From contig NZ_MKFI01000007.1 of NCBI RefSeq assembly GCF_001982635.1, forward strand, positions 62,001 to 126,000: a DNA stretch of 64,000 bases. The letters run 5' to 3'. This DNA is from Bradyrhizobium mercantei. GTDB lineage: Bacteria > Pseudomonadota > Alphaproteobacteria > Rhizobiales > Xanthobacteraceae. Position numbers and translations under genes: made by a program. The notes under the pieces are model-generated. The model ran no database searches. It saw only the letters and a program-made list of their open reading frames with translations, and was not told the origin of the DNA. How positions within the stretch are numbered: the first letter of the stretch is position 1; each line of letters opens with the position of its first letter. Positions 42,131 to 50,698 of this stretch are shown in pieces.

Positions 42131-42196
42131 CGCTTCAGCTCCTTGTTTGGGCCTGATCTTTTCGGAAAACCGCTTCGCACTTTTCCGGATCATGCC
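42131..42196. repeat. palindromic repeat overlapping the glcE 3' end
   Basis: cgcttcagctccttgtttgg...gatcttttcggaaaaccgct plus tcgcacttttccggatcatgcc. The inner arms ttttcggaaaa and tttccggatca(t) are partly complementary. A related element in opposite orientation lies at 55057-55130. It fills the glcE-glcF gap and includes the glcE stop codon. Confidence 0.7.
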
Positions 42197-43419
42197 TTGG
42201 TCATCCGGCCGCGGTTGAGGACCGACCTCGGATCGAAGCTTGCCCTGACCCGTTCGCCGAGCGCGGCGAGCCCGGCCGCCTGCGGCTGGAATACGTCGAC
42301 CGTACGGCGCACATCCTCGGCGGCGCGGATCAGGATGGCGTGTCCGCCGACCGCCTCGACCCGGCTGCGGACCAGCGTGGCCTGCGCGTCGGCATTGGGC
42401 GGCACCGCGGCCCAGATCAGCCCGCCGCCCCAGTCGTAGATCACGTCGCCCCCGGTTGAGCGCGCCAGCGCCTGGCCCAGCGCGCCGCCTGAGGCCGGCG
42501 GGCAGACGATGCGCCATACCGGCCACGCCCCGAGCGCGCCGTTGGCCGCGAACGGCACCACGTCGCGCAGCGCGCTCCAGATCGAAGCCGACGCATCGTC
42601 AGCGAGGACGTCGACCGTTCCATAGGATGAGAGTGTCTGGCTCAGCGAGGCGGCGCGGTGTGCCGCCGACGCCGAAATGCCCTCGAGCCGCACCAGCGTG
42701 ACCGCCTGGCCGGAGGCTGCGAGGCCGGCGAGCGCGCCGGTGGCGGACCGCAGCGCCGAACCGGGCACGTGCGCCGCGCCCGAGACGTCGAAGGGCGAGC
42801 CCAGCGCCGCCGTCATCGCCTTGTTGGCGGTGAGGTCGTCGAGCCCGCGCAGCAGCAGCGTCCGCTCGGCTTCCGGTTTCGGCATGACCTTGAGCGTCAC
42901 CTCGGTCATGACCGCGAGCGTGCCCCAGGAACCGGTGAGCAGCTTGCAGAGATCGTAGCCGGTGACGTTCTTCACCACCCGCCCGCCGGTCTTGAAGCTG
43001 TCGCCGAACCCGGACACGGCGTGGGCCCCGAGCAGATGATCCCTGATACCGCCGGCCTTGATGCGGCGGGGACCGGCAAGGCCCGCGCCGATCATGCCGC
43101 CGATCGTGCCGGCGCCCGAGCCGCCGAGCAGCACGGAGGTGTCCATCGGCTCGAAGGCGAATTGCTGGTTCTTGGCGTCGATCAGGGATTGCACGTCGGC
43201 GAGCGGCGCGCCGGCCTGAACGGTGATGATCAGCTCGTTCGGCTCATAGGAGGTGACCGCGTTCAGCACCGAGACGTCGAGCACCGCATTGGTCGCCATC
43301 GGATGGCCGATGGCGCGCTTCGATCCATGACCAATGATCTCAAGCGGCTGCTCGCTGGCAACCGCCGCGCGCACCACCTCTTCGACATCCTTGATGTCTC
43401 TGACTTTGAGCGTTTCCAC
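42190..43419 (-). CDS. glcE: glycolate oxidase FAD-binding subunit
   Basis: 409 aa. FAD_binding_4 features: EIIGHGSKRAIGHP, VTSYEPNELIITVQAGAPLADVQSLIDAKNQQFAFEPMD, GTIGGMIGAGLAGPRRIKAGGIRDHLLGAHAVSGFGDSFKTGGRVVKNVTGYDLCKLLTGSWGTLAVMTEVTLKVMPKP. The end is VRASFDPRSVLNRGRM. With GlcD and GlcF it forms membrane-associated glycolate oxidase. The start is GTG 43419. Unlike the usual glcDEF order, glcD is not adjacent but starts 4.7 kb upstream, separated by four other genes. Confidence 0.94.
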   Translation of the reverse strand: METLKVRDIKDVEEVVRAAVASEQPLEIIGHGSKRAIGHPMATNAVLDVSVLNAVTSYEPNELIITVQAGAPLADVQSLIDAKNQQFAFEPMDTSVLLGGSGAGTIGGMIGAGLAGPRRIKAGGIRDHLLGAHAVSGFGDSFKTGGRVVKNVTGYDLCKLLTGSWGTLAVMTEVTLKVMPKPEAERTLLLRGLDDLTANKAMTAALGSPFDVSGAAHVPGSALRSATGALAGLAASGQAVTLVRLEGISASAAHRAASLSQTLSSYGTVDVLADDASASIWSALRDVVPFAANGALGAWPVWRIVCPPASGGALGQALARSTGGDVIYDWGGGLIWAAVPPNADAQATLVRSRVEAVGGHAILIRAAEDVRRTVDVFQPQAAGLAALGERVRASFDPRSVLNRGRMTKA

Positions 43420-43451
43420 ACGCTAGGCGGTATCGAAATTTGGCTCCGAAA

Positions 43452-44141
43452 TCAAATGCGCGCGTCGAACAAGTCCCTGAATGCGACAAGCCCGGTCTCG
43501 GTGATCTCCACGGAACGGCCCTGCGGCCGCCGCCGGATCCAGTCCTGCTGCAACGCGAGGTCGGCAACCGCGGCCCCTGCCCGCCCGGCCAGATGCGGGC
43601 GCCGCTCGCTCCAATCGAGACAAGGCCGGCACAGCAGCCGCCGGCTTCGTGCCGGCGCACGCAGGTCGATGCCGAGATCACGGAGAAATGCGCGGCCCGA
43701 AGCGGTCAGTTCGCCGGCCTCCGGGTCGAGGTGGAGGTGGCCGTGCTCCCGCATCGCATCGGTAACGGCGACCCCGAGCTCGCCCGCAAGGTGGTCGTAG
43801 CAGGTCCGTGCCCGGCGCATCTCCGGATCGATCCGCGGTGGCGGACGGGCGGGATGCGGATCGATCGCCGCAACCGTCATCATGCCCTCGAGCATCTGCG
43901 CAACCAGCGGCGTGGCCAGCCGGTAGAAGCGGCGCGGACCGCGCCGTTCGACCCTGAGCAGCGCGCGTTCGACCAGCCGCGAAAGATGCCAGCTCGCGGT
44001 CTGCGGCGTCACGCAAGCGACCCGCGCGAGCTCGCTCGCAGTCTGCGCGCGCCCGTCCATCAGCCGCGACAGGATGCTGGCACGCCCGGGATCGGCGATC
44101 AGGGCGGCCAGTTCGGCAAGCTCTGGTGCGATGGTCTGCAT
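43452..44141 (-). CDS. ArsR-type winged-helix transcriptional regulator
   Basis: 229 aa. The N-terminal ArsR-like domain has ALIADPGRASILSRLMDGRAQTASELARVACVTPQTASWHLSRLVERALLRVERRGPRRFYRLATPLVAQMLE. A longer C-terminal region, with Cys-containing RRLLCRPCLDWSERRPHLAGRAGAAVADLALQ, is typical of a larger regulator subgroup. It diverges from the Tat-exported ABM protein gene at 44329, which is its likely target. ATG 44141 chosen (GGAG eight bases before); 44165 and 44183 are alternatives. Confidence 0.88.
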   Translation of the reverse strand: MQTIAPELAELAALIADPGRASILSRLMDGRAQTASELARVACVTPQTASWHLSRLVERALLRVERRGPRRFYRLATPLVAQMLEGMMTVAAIDPHPARPPPRIDPEMRRARTCYDHLAGELGVAVTDAMREHGHLHLDPEAGELTASGRAFLRDLGIDLRAPARSRRLLCRPCLDWSERRPHLAGRAGAAVADLALQQDWIRRRPQGRSVEITETGLVAFRDLFDARI

Positions 44142-44328
44142 GGCCGGCTCCGGCATCGACGTCATCCGCTTGTCGCACGCCACGCCGCCGTAACGCTTCG
44201 ATCATGATCGAAATGTTCACGACATCGACACTTCGATCGTGACCTAACCGAGCTCACCGGACGATCCACTATCTCTCGCCTTGCGGTTCGGCCGGCAGAT
44301 GGCCGGCGCGAATGATCTGGAGGCGCTC

Positions 44329-44814
44329 ATGAAACGTTCGGAAGTCACCACCACGACGATGATGCTCACCCGACGATCGGCCATCGGCTCGTTCGCAGCG
44401 ATCATGACGATCGCCGGCGCCTCGCCCTGGGCCGGATCGCAAGCTCGATCGGAGCAAAGCAACGGAGGAATGCCAATGAAGCACTATGCGATGAGCACGA
44501 GAACCATCAGCGACGCGATCAACACGTCAGGCCTTCTGGTCGTGGCGCAATGGGAAGCCAAGGAAGGCCAGGCCGACAAGGTCGCGGAAATTCTCGACCG
44601 CTTCCTGCCCGAGGCGCAGAAGGACCCCGGCACCAAGCTGTTCCTGATCGGCCGCGGCAAGGACAATCCGGCGCAATTCCTGTTCTACGAATTGTTCCAG
44701 GACGAAGCGGCGTTCAAGGCCCATGGGGAGAGCGCCTACTTCAAGACCTACATCGCGGAGCAGGCCCTGCCGCTGCTCGCCAAGCGCGAGCGGACGCAAT
44801 ACGTGCTGCTGTGA
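44329..44814 (+). CDS. exported ABM-type quinol monooxygenase-like protein
   Basis: 161 aa. The N-terminus MKRSEVTTTTMMLTRRSAIGSFAAIMTIAGASPWAGSQARS has a twin Arg followed by a hydrophobic stretch, like a Tat signal. The remainder is an ABM domain: LLVVAQWEAKEGQADKVAEILDRFLPEAQKDPGTKLFLIGRGKDNPAQFLFYELFQDEAAFKAHGESAYFKTYIAEQALPLL. ABM proteins are normally cytoplasmic, so export would be unusual. A GGAGG site precedes ATG 44329, but ATG 44476 (MKHYAM), after GGAGGA, would give a cytoplasmic form. The divergent ArsR-like gene probably controls it. Confidence 0.8.
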   Translation: MKRSEVTTTTMMLTRRSAIGSFAAIMTIAGASPWAGSQARSEQSNGGMPMKHYAMSTRTISDAINTSGLLVVAQWEAKEGQADKVAEILDRFLPEAQKDPGTKLFLIGRGKDNPAQFLFYELFQDEAAFKAHGESAYFKTYIAEQALPLLAKRERTQYVLL

Positions 44815-44861
44815 CCTGTGGCACCGCGGGGAGGATGCAAACTCCTTCCCGCGGATGCAGG

Positions 44862-46007
44862 TCAGACTGAGGCGCTGCTGTTGCCGAGGTTTGCGCGCAG
44901 CTCGCCCCGCTCGGGCGAGCCGCGCCAGAAGCCGATGATCGCGATCCGCGACAGCACCGCGGCTTCGAGCGTCTCGACATGGCTGCGAAGGCCAAGCGCG
45001 TGCTTCTCGACAAGATGCCAGGACGCGACGGCGACGCCGAAGGCGAGCGGCAGGCTGATCAGGATGTTCAGATACCAGTGCTGAACCGGCGGGCCGAATG
45101 CGGCGACGCATTGCTGGATGACGAAGCCATAGAGATAGAGCCCATAGGAGTAATCACCCGACGACACGATCCAGCTCCGCCGCGGATTCATCAGGCCGAA
45201 ATAGCACGCGACATAGGCGGCCGGCACCGGCGCCAGCGCGTCGCCGCGTCCGGTGGCCATGCCGGCGGCACAGGCCACCAGCGCCAGCAGGCAGACGGTC
45301 CGGTGATACGGCACCTTGTCGCGCCAGAGATAGAAGCCGACGCCGGCAAGGAAGCAGAACACCAGAAGATGCGGGCGCAGCTGGATCGGCACCTCGTCCC
45401 AGCGATAGATGTCGTAGGCGAACAGCGCGACTTGAACGACCACCAGGAATACAAGGTAGGCCACCCTGTTGAAGCAGATCGTGGTCACCGCGAGCAGCGC
45501 CAGCACGACGTAGCACCACAATTCATACGGCACGGTCCAGAGCTGGGCATTCACCAGGTCCGGCAGCGGATTGTGCAGGAAGACGCCCGGCAGCTCGTAA
45601 TGGATGTCGCCGACGATATTGAGAAAATAGGCGTGGAATTTCGGGTCGGCGACATATTGCGCCAATGGCAATTCGGTGAAGACCGAACCGATGATGACGG
45701 CCGACAGTGTGGTCTCGACCGCGAGCGCCGGCCCGATCCGAAGCACGCGCAGGCCGAGGAACGAGATCAGGCTCTTGCAGCGCTGCAGGCTCGCGGTCAC
45801 CAGAAAGCCGCTCAAGGCGAAGAACAGCGCCAGGATCATCGCGATGCCGATCCGCAGCGTGCTCTGGATTTCCAGCGCCCGGCCGAGCCCGAGCGTCACG
45901 TTCGCGCTGTGCAGGCAGATGATCGTCGACGCCAGCGCAATCCGCATGTAGTCGAACCCCGCGGGCCGATTGCGCGCAAGCGCCAGCTGATCGGCCAGGC
46001 TCGGCAT
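44862..46007 (-). CDS. acyltransferase 3 family membrane protein (OafA/YrhL-like)
   Basis: 381 aa with about ten hydrophobic helices. The N-terminus carries the family region FDYMRIALASTIICLHSANVTLGLGRALE and IGIAMILALFFALSGFLVTASLQRCKSLISFLGLRVLRIGPALAVET. SSGDYSYGLYLYGFVIQQCVAAFGP is the usual motif before the last helix. Such proteins O-acylate surface polysaccharides or other glycans at the inner membrane. It lies between glcE and glcD without functional link. Start uncertain: ATG 46007 chosen, 46031 and 46139 possible. Confidence 0.88.
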   Translation of the reverse strand: MPSLADQLALARNRPAGFDYMRIALASTIICLHSANVTLGLGRALEIQSTLRIGIAMILALFFALSGFLVTASLQRCKSLISFLGLRVLRIGPALAVETTLSAVIIGSVFTELPLAQYVADPKFHAYFLNIVGDIHYELPGVFLHNPLPDLVNAQLWTVPYELWCYVVLALLAVTTICFNRVAYLVFLVVVQVALFAYDIYRWDEVPIQLRPHLLVFCFLAGVGFYLWRDKVPYHRTVCLLALVACAAGMATGRGDALAPVPAAYVACYFGLMNPRRSWIVSSGDYSYGLYLYGFVIQQCVAAFGPPVQHWYLNILISLPLAFGVAVASWHLVEKHALGLRSHVETLEAAVLSRIAIIGFWRGSPERGELRANLGNSSASV

Positions 46008-46243
46008 CGACGTTTTCCCGAAGACATGCATCTTGCGAAAATACCGGGGAACAGTTGAAGGCCGTGTAAACGGTGCCCGCCGCAGATTGCGCGGACAGGC
46101 GACGGCAGCCCTGACGGCTTGCCGCGGCGATCGCGGCAAGCATCGGTTAACGTTATCGGCTGGTGAGCGCGATCCGTCGAAATGTACCGATCGACAACCG
46201 GTGATTTTGGTTGCGGCCCAACCGCCGCAGGAGAACCGCCACC

Positions 46244-46657
46244 ATGAACATCAAGCTGACAGCCGCCGCGCTGCTCGCGATGATCGCGGCAGGGCCGGCG
46301 CGTGCCGCAATGCTCACCGAGGCCGAGGCGACGTTCCTCGAGCAGCTCGTCACCGCGGCCGCAGTGCTCGAACAGCGATGCGCCGGCTATGAGCCCGACG
46401 GTGCCGGTGGCGTTCAACTCGGCGCCCGGCTTCTCGGCAGCCCCGATGCCGCGATGGCATTGATCAACGCCTTCGACGCGGCCATCAAGGCCCACGACGG
46501 CAATGACTACGATCCGGATAAATTCCGTCCCGAGGTGTCCGAAGCGGCCGGCACGACGTTCAAGCGAGTCCGGGCGGAATTGATCCAGGACCCGGACCGA
46601 GCCTGCGCCGAATATGGCGATGCCGGCGCCGCAGCCGGCCTGCTGCGGCGGTACTAG
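46244..46657 (+). CDS. small exported protein of unknown function
   Basis: 137 aa with signal peptide MNIKLTAAALLAMIAAGPARAA. The mature part is helical and has two cysteines: LEQLVTAAAVLEQRCAGYEPDGAGGVQLGARLLGSPDAAMALINAFDAAIKAHDGNDYDP and LIQDPDRACAEYGDAG. CAGGAGA precedes ATG 46244. Its stop codon overlaps the convergent glcD stop (46654-46657). No family recognised. Confidence 0.7.
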   Translation: MNIKLTAAALLAMIAAGPARAAMLTEAEATFLEQLVTAAAVLEQRCAGYEPDGAGGVQLGARLLGSPDAAMALINAFDAAIKAHDGNDYDPDKFRPEVSEAAGTTFKRVRAELIQDPDRACAEYGDAGAAAGLLRRY

Positions 46658-48147
46658 AACCGCGGGATGTCCGGGAAGGCCAGCTTGCCGGCGTGGACAT
46701 GGACGCGGCTGAGCTCGGCGCAGCGATGCAGCGTCGGAAACACCTTGCCGGGGTTGAGCAGGCCCTGGGCATCGAAGGCGCATTTCAGCCGCTGCTGCTG
46801 GTTGAGGTCGATCTCGGTGAACATCTCCGGCATCAAATCGCGCTTCTCGATGCCGACGCCGTGCTCGCCGGTCAGCACGCCGCCGAGCTCGACACAGCAG
46901 CGCAGGATGTCGGCACCGAACGCCTCCGCCTTCTCGATCTCGCCCGGCTTGTTGGCATCGTAGAGGATCAAGGGGTGCAGATTGCCGTCGCCGGCGTGGA
47001 ACACATTGGCGACGCCGAGGCCGTATTTCTCCGAGAGGTCGCGGATCCGCGCCAATGCCTTCGGCAACGCGCCGCGCGGGATGGTGCCGTCCATGCAGAG
47101 ATAATCCGGCGAGATCCGCCCGACCGCGGGGAATGCCGCCTTGCGGCCGGCCCAGAACAGGTTGCGCTCGGCCTCCGAATTGGAGATCTGCAGCGTCACC
47201 GAGCCGCAGCCCTTGGCAATGGTCTCGACCCGATTGATCAGCTCGTCGACCTCGATCGACGGGCCATCGAGCTCGATGATCAGGAGCGCCTCGACGTCGA
47301 GCGGATAGCCGGCATGGACGAAAGCTTCCGCGGCGTGGATCGCCGGCTTGTCCATCATCTCCATGCCGCCCGGGATGATGCCGGCGCCGATGATCCGCGC
47401 CACGCATTCGCCGGCCGCCTCGACCTCGGCGAAGCCGACCATCAGCGCGCGCGCCGTCTCCGGCTTCTGCAGGATGCGCACCGTGATCTCGGTGATGACG
47501 CCGAGCAGTCCTTCCGAGCCGGTGATGATCCCCATCAGATCGTAGCCGGCATTCTCGGCCGACTTGCCGCCGATGCGCAGGATCTCGCCCGACATCAGCA
47601 CGATCTCGCAGCCCAGCACGTTGTTGGTGGTCATGCCGTATTTCAGGCAGTGCACGCCGCCGGAATTCTCCGCGACATTGCCGCCGATCGAGCAGGCGAT
47701 CTGCGACGACGGATCCGGCGCGTAATAGAAGCCGGCATGGGCCACCGCCTGGCTGATCGCAAGGTTGGTGACGCCGGGCTCGGTGACAACGACGCGGTTG
47801 TCGAAGTCAATCTCGCGAATCCGCTTGAACTTGCCCAAGCCCAGCAGCACGGCGTCGGCGAGCGGCAGCGCGCCGCCCGACAGCGAGGTGCCGGAGCCGC
47901 GCGGCACGACCTTGATGCCCTGCTCCTGGCAATATTTGAGGACCTTCGCGACCTGCTCGGTGGTATCGGGCAGCACCACGACCATCGGCGGCTGCCGGTA
48001 GGCAGTCAGGCCGTCGGATTCATAGGCCAGCATCTCCGCGGCACTGTCGATCACGCCCTCGCCCGGGACGATGGCGCGCAAGGCGGCCACGATCTCGGCG
48101 CGGCGGGCAAGCACGGCCTGGTCGGCCGCCGGCATCATGATGGACAT
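46654..48147 (-). CDS. glcD: glycolate oxidase subunit GlcD (FAD-linked)
   Basis: 497 aa. FAD_binding_4 domain with PMVVVLPDTTEQVAKVLKYCQEQGIKVVPRGSGTSLSGGALPLADAVLLGL and DPSSQIACSIGGNVAENSGGVHCLKYGMTTNNVLG, then the FAD-oxidase C domain with GVANVFHAGDGNLHPLILYD and GVLTGEHGVGIEKRDLM. It oxidises glycolate (or D-lactate) together with GlcE and GlcF. These two lie 3.2-5.9 kb downstream on the same strand beyond four intervening genes. A palindrome 45 bases upstream may be its operator. Confidence 0.96.
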   Translation of the reverse strand: MSIMMPAADQAVLARRAEIVAALRAIVPGEGVIDSAAEMLAYESDGLTAYRQPPMVVVLPDTTEQVAKVLKYCQEQGIKVVPRGSGTSLSGGALPLADAVLLGLGKFKRIREIDFDNRVVVTEPGVTNLAISQAVAHAGFYYAPDPSSQIACSIGGNVAENSGGVHCLKYGMTTNNVLGCEIVLMSGEILRIGGKSAENAGYDLMGIITGSEGLLGVITEITVRILQKPETARALMVGFAEVEAAGECVARIIGAGIIPGGMEMMDKPAIHAAEAFVHAGYPLDVEALLIIELDGPSIEVDELINRVETIAKGCGSVTLQISNSEAERNLFWAGRKAAFPAVGRISPDYLCMDGTIPRGALPKALARIRDLSEKYGLGVANVFHAGDGNLHPLILYDANKPGEIEKAEAFGADILRCCVELGGVLTGEHGVGIEKRDLMPEMFTEIDLNQQQRLKCAFDAQGLLNPGKVFPTLHRCAELSRVHVHAGKLAFPDIPRF

Positions 48148-48191
48148 CGTTGTTCCCTTGGACGGCTTTGGGACGGCTTTCGCCCTTTGTC

Positions 48192-48209
48192 GATTTGTTA
48201 CGACAAATC
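48192..48209. promoter_or_regulatory. palindrome upstream of glcD
   Basis: gatttgt and acaaatc, perfectly complementary, around tacg, 45 bases before the glcD start. The TTGT...ACAA core resembles operators of FadR-type GntR regulators such as GlcC, but no such regulator gene is in the window. Confidence 0.45.
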
Positions 48210-48392
48210 AATCACGTCTGCACCTGTTTCAGTCAACCGGCCGAAGGTCGGATTGCCTCACCCCACGATGGCGAGTTCTCTCTCGGACAAGCGGGCGGCC
48301 ATGAAACCTGTCAAAGTTTCGTGGCTTGTCCTGTCCAAGCTGGGCATGCCACAAACGATCACTACCTCCCGGGACGAAACGAAGAGAACCCC

Positions 48393-48785
48393 ATGAACCT
48401 AAAGACCTTGAGCGCGCTGGCGGTCGTCACATCGCTGGCCACTGCATCCTCCGCGCTGGCGCAGGATGCCGCCGCCGGCAAGACCTCGTTCAACAAATGC
48501 CTCGCCTGCCACGCGATCGGTGAAGGCGCCAAGAACAAGGTCGGCCCCGAGCTCAACGGCCTCGACGGCCGCCACTCCGGCACCGCGCCGGACTACAACT
48601 ATTCCGATGCCAACAAGAATTCCGGCATCACCTGGAACAAGGATCAGTTCCTCGAATACATCAAGGATCCGAAGGCCAAGATCCCCGGCACCAAGATGGC
48701 GTTCGCCGGCATCAAGAACGAGACCGAAGCCAACAATTTGTGGGCCTACGTGTCGTCGTTCGACAAGGACGGGAAGCAGAAGTAA
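48393..48785 (+). CDS. periplasmic class I cytochrome c
   Basis: 130 aa with signal peptide MNLKTLSALAVVTSLATASSALA. The haem motif CLACH is at about residues 36-40 (SFNKCLACHAIGEGAKNKVGPELNGLDGRHSG). The distal Met is in KIPGTKMAFAGIKNETEANNLWAYVSSF, giving a mitochondrial/cytochrome c2-type electron carrier of about 107 residues after cleavage. It shuttles electrons in the periplasm to an oxidase. Adjacent to quinone-linked dehydrogenases but transcribed alone, with a terminator after it. Start ATG 48393; the frame runs open upstream. Confidence 0.94.
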   Translation: MNLKTLSALAVVTSLATASSALAQDAAAGKTSFNKCLACHAIGEGAKNKVGPELNGLDGRHSGTAPDYNYSDANKNSGITWNKDQFLEYIKDPKAKIPGTKMAFAGIKNETEANNLWAYVSSFDKDGKQK

Positions 48786-48802
48786 TCGGCGGCATCGGAC
48801 GT

Positions 48803-48838
48803 CGTCCGCCCTGCGCACAAGCCAGGGCGGACGTTTTG
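48803..48838 (+). terminator. terminator after the cytochrome c gene
   Basis: cgtccgccctg and cagggcggacg are complementary across 9 bases and followed by TTTTGTT, 17 bases after the stop. Confidence 0.88.
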
Positions 48839-48844
48839 TTGCGT

Positions 48845-50581
48845 TCAGCGCGGCAACAGATTGGTCTTGGCGAGGTCGACCACCTCGTCGCCGCGGCCGC
48901 TCATCACGGCGCGCAGCACCCACAGGCTGAAGCCCTTCACCTGCTCCAGCGTTATGGTCGGCGGCATCGATAATTCCTGCGTCGCGGTCACGACATCGAG
49001 CACGGCCGGGCCGTCATGCGCGAAGACGTTGCGGATCGCGCCCTCGAGCTCGCCGGGATCCTCCACCCGGACGCCGTGAATGCCCATCGCGCGGGCCATC
49101 GCCGCGAAATCCGGATTCTTCAGATCGACCCCCGTCTCGATGAAGCCGGCAGCTTTCATCTCCAGCGCGACGAAGCCGAGCACGCTGTTGTTGAAGATCA
49201 CGACCTTCACCGGCAGCTTCGCCTGCGTCAGCGTGATCAGATCGCCCATCAGCATGGCAAAGCCGCCGTCGCCGGACATCGACACCACCTGCCGTTTGGG
49301 CTGCGCCGCCTGCGCGCCGATCGCATGCGCCATCGCATTGGCCATCGAGCCGTGCACCCAGGAGCCGACCAGCCGGCGGCGGCCGTTCATTTTCAGGTAA
49401 CGCGCAGCCCAGATCGTCGGCGTGCCGACGTCGGCGGTGAACACCGCGTCCTCGCTCGCCTGCTCGCTCAACAGCCGCGCCAGATATTGCGGATGGATCG
49501 GCTTCTGGCCCGGCTTGCCGCGGGCAAGATCGTCGAGCCCGGCGCGGGCGTCCTTGTAATGCGCGAGGCTGGCGTCGAGAAATTTGCGGTCGGTCTTCGG
49601 ATTGAGTTTCGGCAGCAGCGCGGCGATGGTCTCGCCGACGTCGCCGACGATGCCGAGATCGAGCTTGCAGCGGCGGCCGAGATTTTCCGGGCGAATATCG
49701 ACCTGGGCGATGCTGATGCCGGTCGGGAAGAACTGCTTGTAGGGAAAGTCAGTGCCCAGCATCAGCAGCACGTCGCAGCCGTGCATGGCGGCATAACCGG
49801 AGGAGAATCCGATGAAGCCGGTCATGCCGACGTCATAGGGATTGTCGTATTCGACATACTCCTTGCCGCCGAGCGCATGCACGATCGGGCTCTTCAGCGT
49901 CTCGGCAAGCTTGATCAAACCGTCATGCGCGCCGGCGCAGCCGCGGCCGCAGAACAGCGTGACGCGCCGCGCGCCGTTGAGCAGCGCGGCGAGCGCGTTC
50001 AGTTGGGCATCGGCCGGACGCACCACCGGCACCGGCGGCAGCAGGCCGGCATTCGGCGCGATGTCGCGCTTCGGCGCCGGCCGCATCGCGACGTCGCCGG
50101 GCAGCACCAGCACCGCCACGCCGCGCTTGCCGACCGCGGCGCGGATCGCGTTCTCCAGCATGTAGGGCAATTGCGCCGGGTCCGACACCAGCTCGCAATA
50201 GTGGCTGCATTCGCGGAACAGGTCCTGCGGATGGGTCTCCTGGAAATAGCCGCCGCCGATCTCGGCCGACGGGATCTGCGCCGCCAGCGCCAGCACCGGC
50301 GTACGGCTGCGATGCGCGTCGAACAGGCCGTTGATGAGGTGAAGATTGCCCGGGCCGCAGGAGCCCGCGCATACCGCCAGATCGCCCGTGATCTGCGATT
50401 CGGCAGCGGCGGCGAACGCCGCCACCTCCTCGTGGCGCACATGCAGCCAGTCGATCGTGCCGCGCTTGCGCAACGCCTCGGTCAGGCCGTTGAGGCTGTC
50501 GCCGACGACACCGTAGATGCGCTTCACGCCGGCCTGGGCAAGGGTTTCAGCGATGAGGTCGGCGATGTTGTCGATCCGCAT
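48845..50581 (-). CDS. poxB: pyruvate dehydrogenase (quinone)/pyruvate oxidase, thiamine-diphosphate enzyme
   Basis: 578 aa. The three-domain ThDP architecture is clear: PYR domain with VKRIYGVVGDSLNGLTEALRKRGTIDWLHVRHEEVAAFAAAAE (catalytic Glu), a central domain (VTLFCGRGCAGAH; LMLGTDFPYKQFFP) and PP domain with MSGDGGFAMLMGDLITLTQAKLPVKVVIFNNSVLG (Mg-ThDP motif GDG...NN). PoxB decarboxylates pyruvate to acetate and CO2 and reduces quinone, at the membrane. The C-terminal amphipathic peptide region is present but not clearly matched. Start ATG 50581 rather than the upstream in-frame 50620. Confidence 0.9.
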   Translation of the reverse strand: MRIDNIADLIAETLAQAGVKRIYGVVGDSLNGLTEALRKRGTIDWLHVRHEEVAAFAAAAESQITGDLAVCAGSCGPGNLHLINGLFDAHRSRTPVLALAAQIPSAEIGGGYFQETHPQDLFRECSHYCELVSDPAQLPYMLENAIRAAVGKRGVAVLVLPGDVAMRPAPKRDIAPNAGLLPPVPVVRPADAQLNALAALLNGARRVTLFCGRGCAGAHDGLIKLAETLKSPIVHALGGKEYVEYDNPYDVGMTGFIGFSSGYAAMHGCDVLLMLGTDFPYKQFFPTGISIAQVDIRPENLGRRCKLDLGIVGDVGETIAALLPKLNPKTDRKFLDASLAHYKDARAGLDDLARGKPGQKPIHPQYLARLLSEQASEDAVFTADVGTPTIWAARYLKMNGRRRLVGSWVHGSMANAMAHAIGAQAAQPKRQVVSMSGDGGFAMLMGDLITLTQAKLPVKVVIFNNSVLGFVALEMKAAGFIETGVDLKNPDFAAMARAMGIHGVRVEDPGELEGAIRNVFAHDGPAVLDVVTATQELSMPPTITLEQVKGFSLWVLRAVMSGRGDEVVDLAKTNLLPR

Positions 50582-50698
50582 GAGACGTGTCCTTTGCTGA
50601 TAGTCGAAACCGCGCGGCACGGATGATGTTCGGCGCCACGCGGCGGCGCAAGCCTTGCCGGATCACATTTCGCTTGGATCGCAAGGCGCCGCAGAGGG

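Noticed and set aside
46693..48396. 567-codon plus-strand open frame over glcD
   Set aside because: Antisense shadow of glcD.
49016..50626. 536-codon plus-strand open frame over poxB
   Set aside because: Antisense shadow of poxB, with no recognisable domain.
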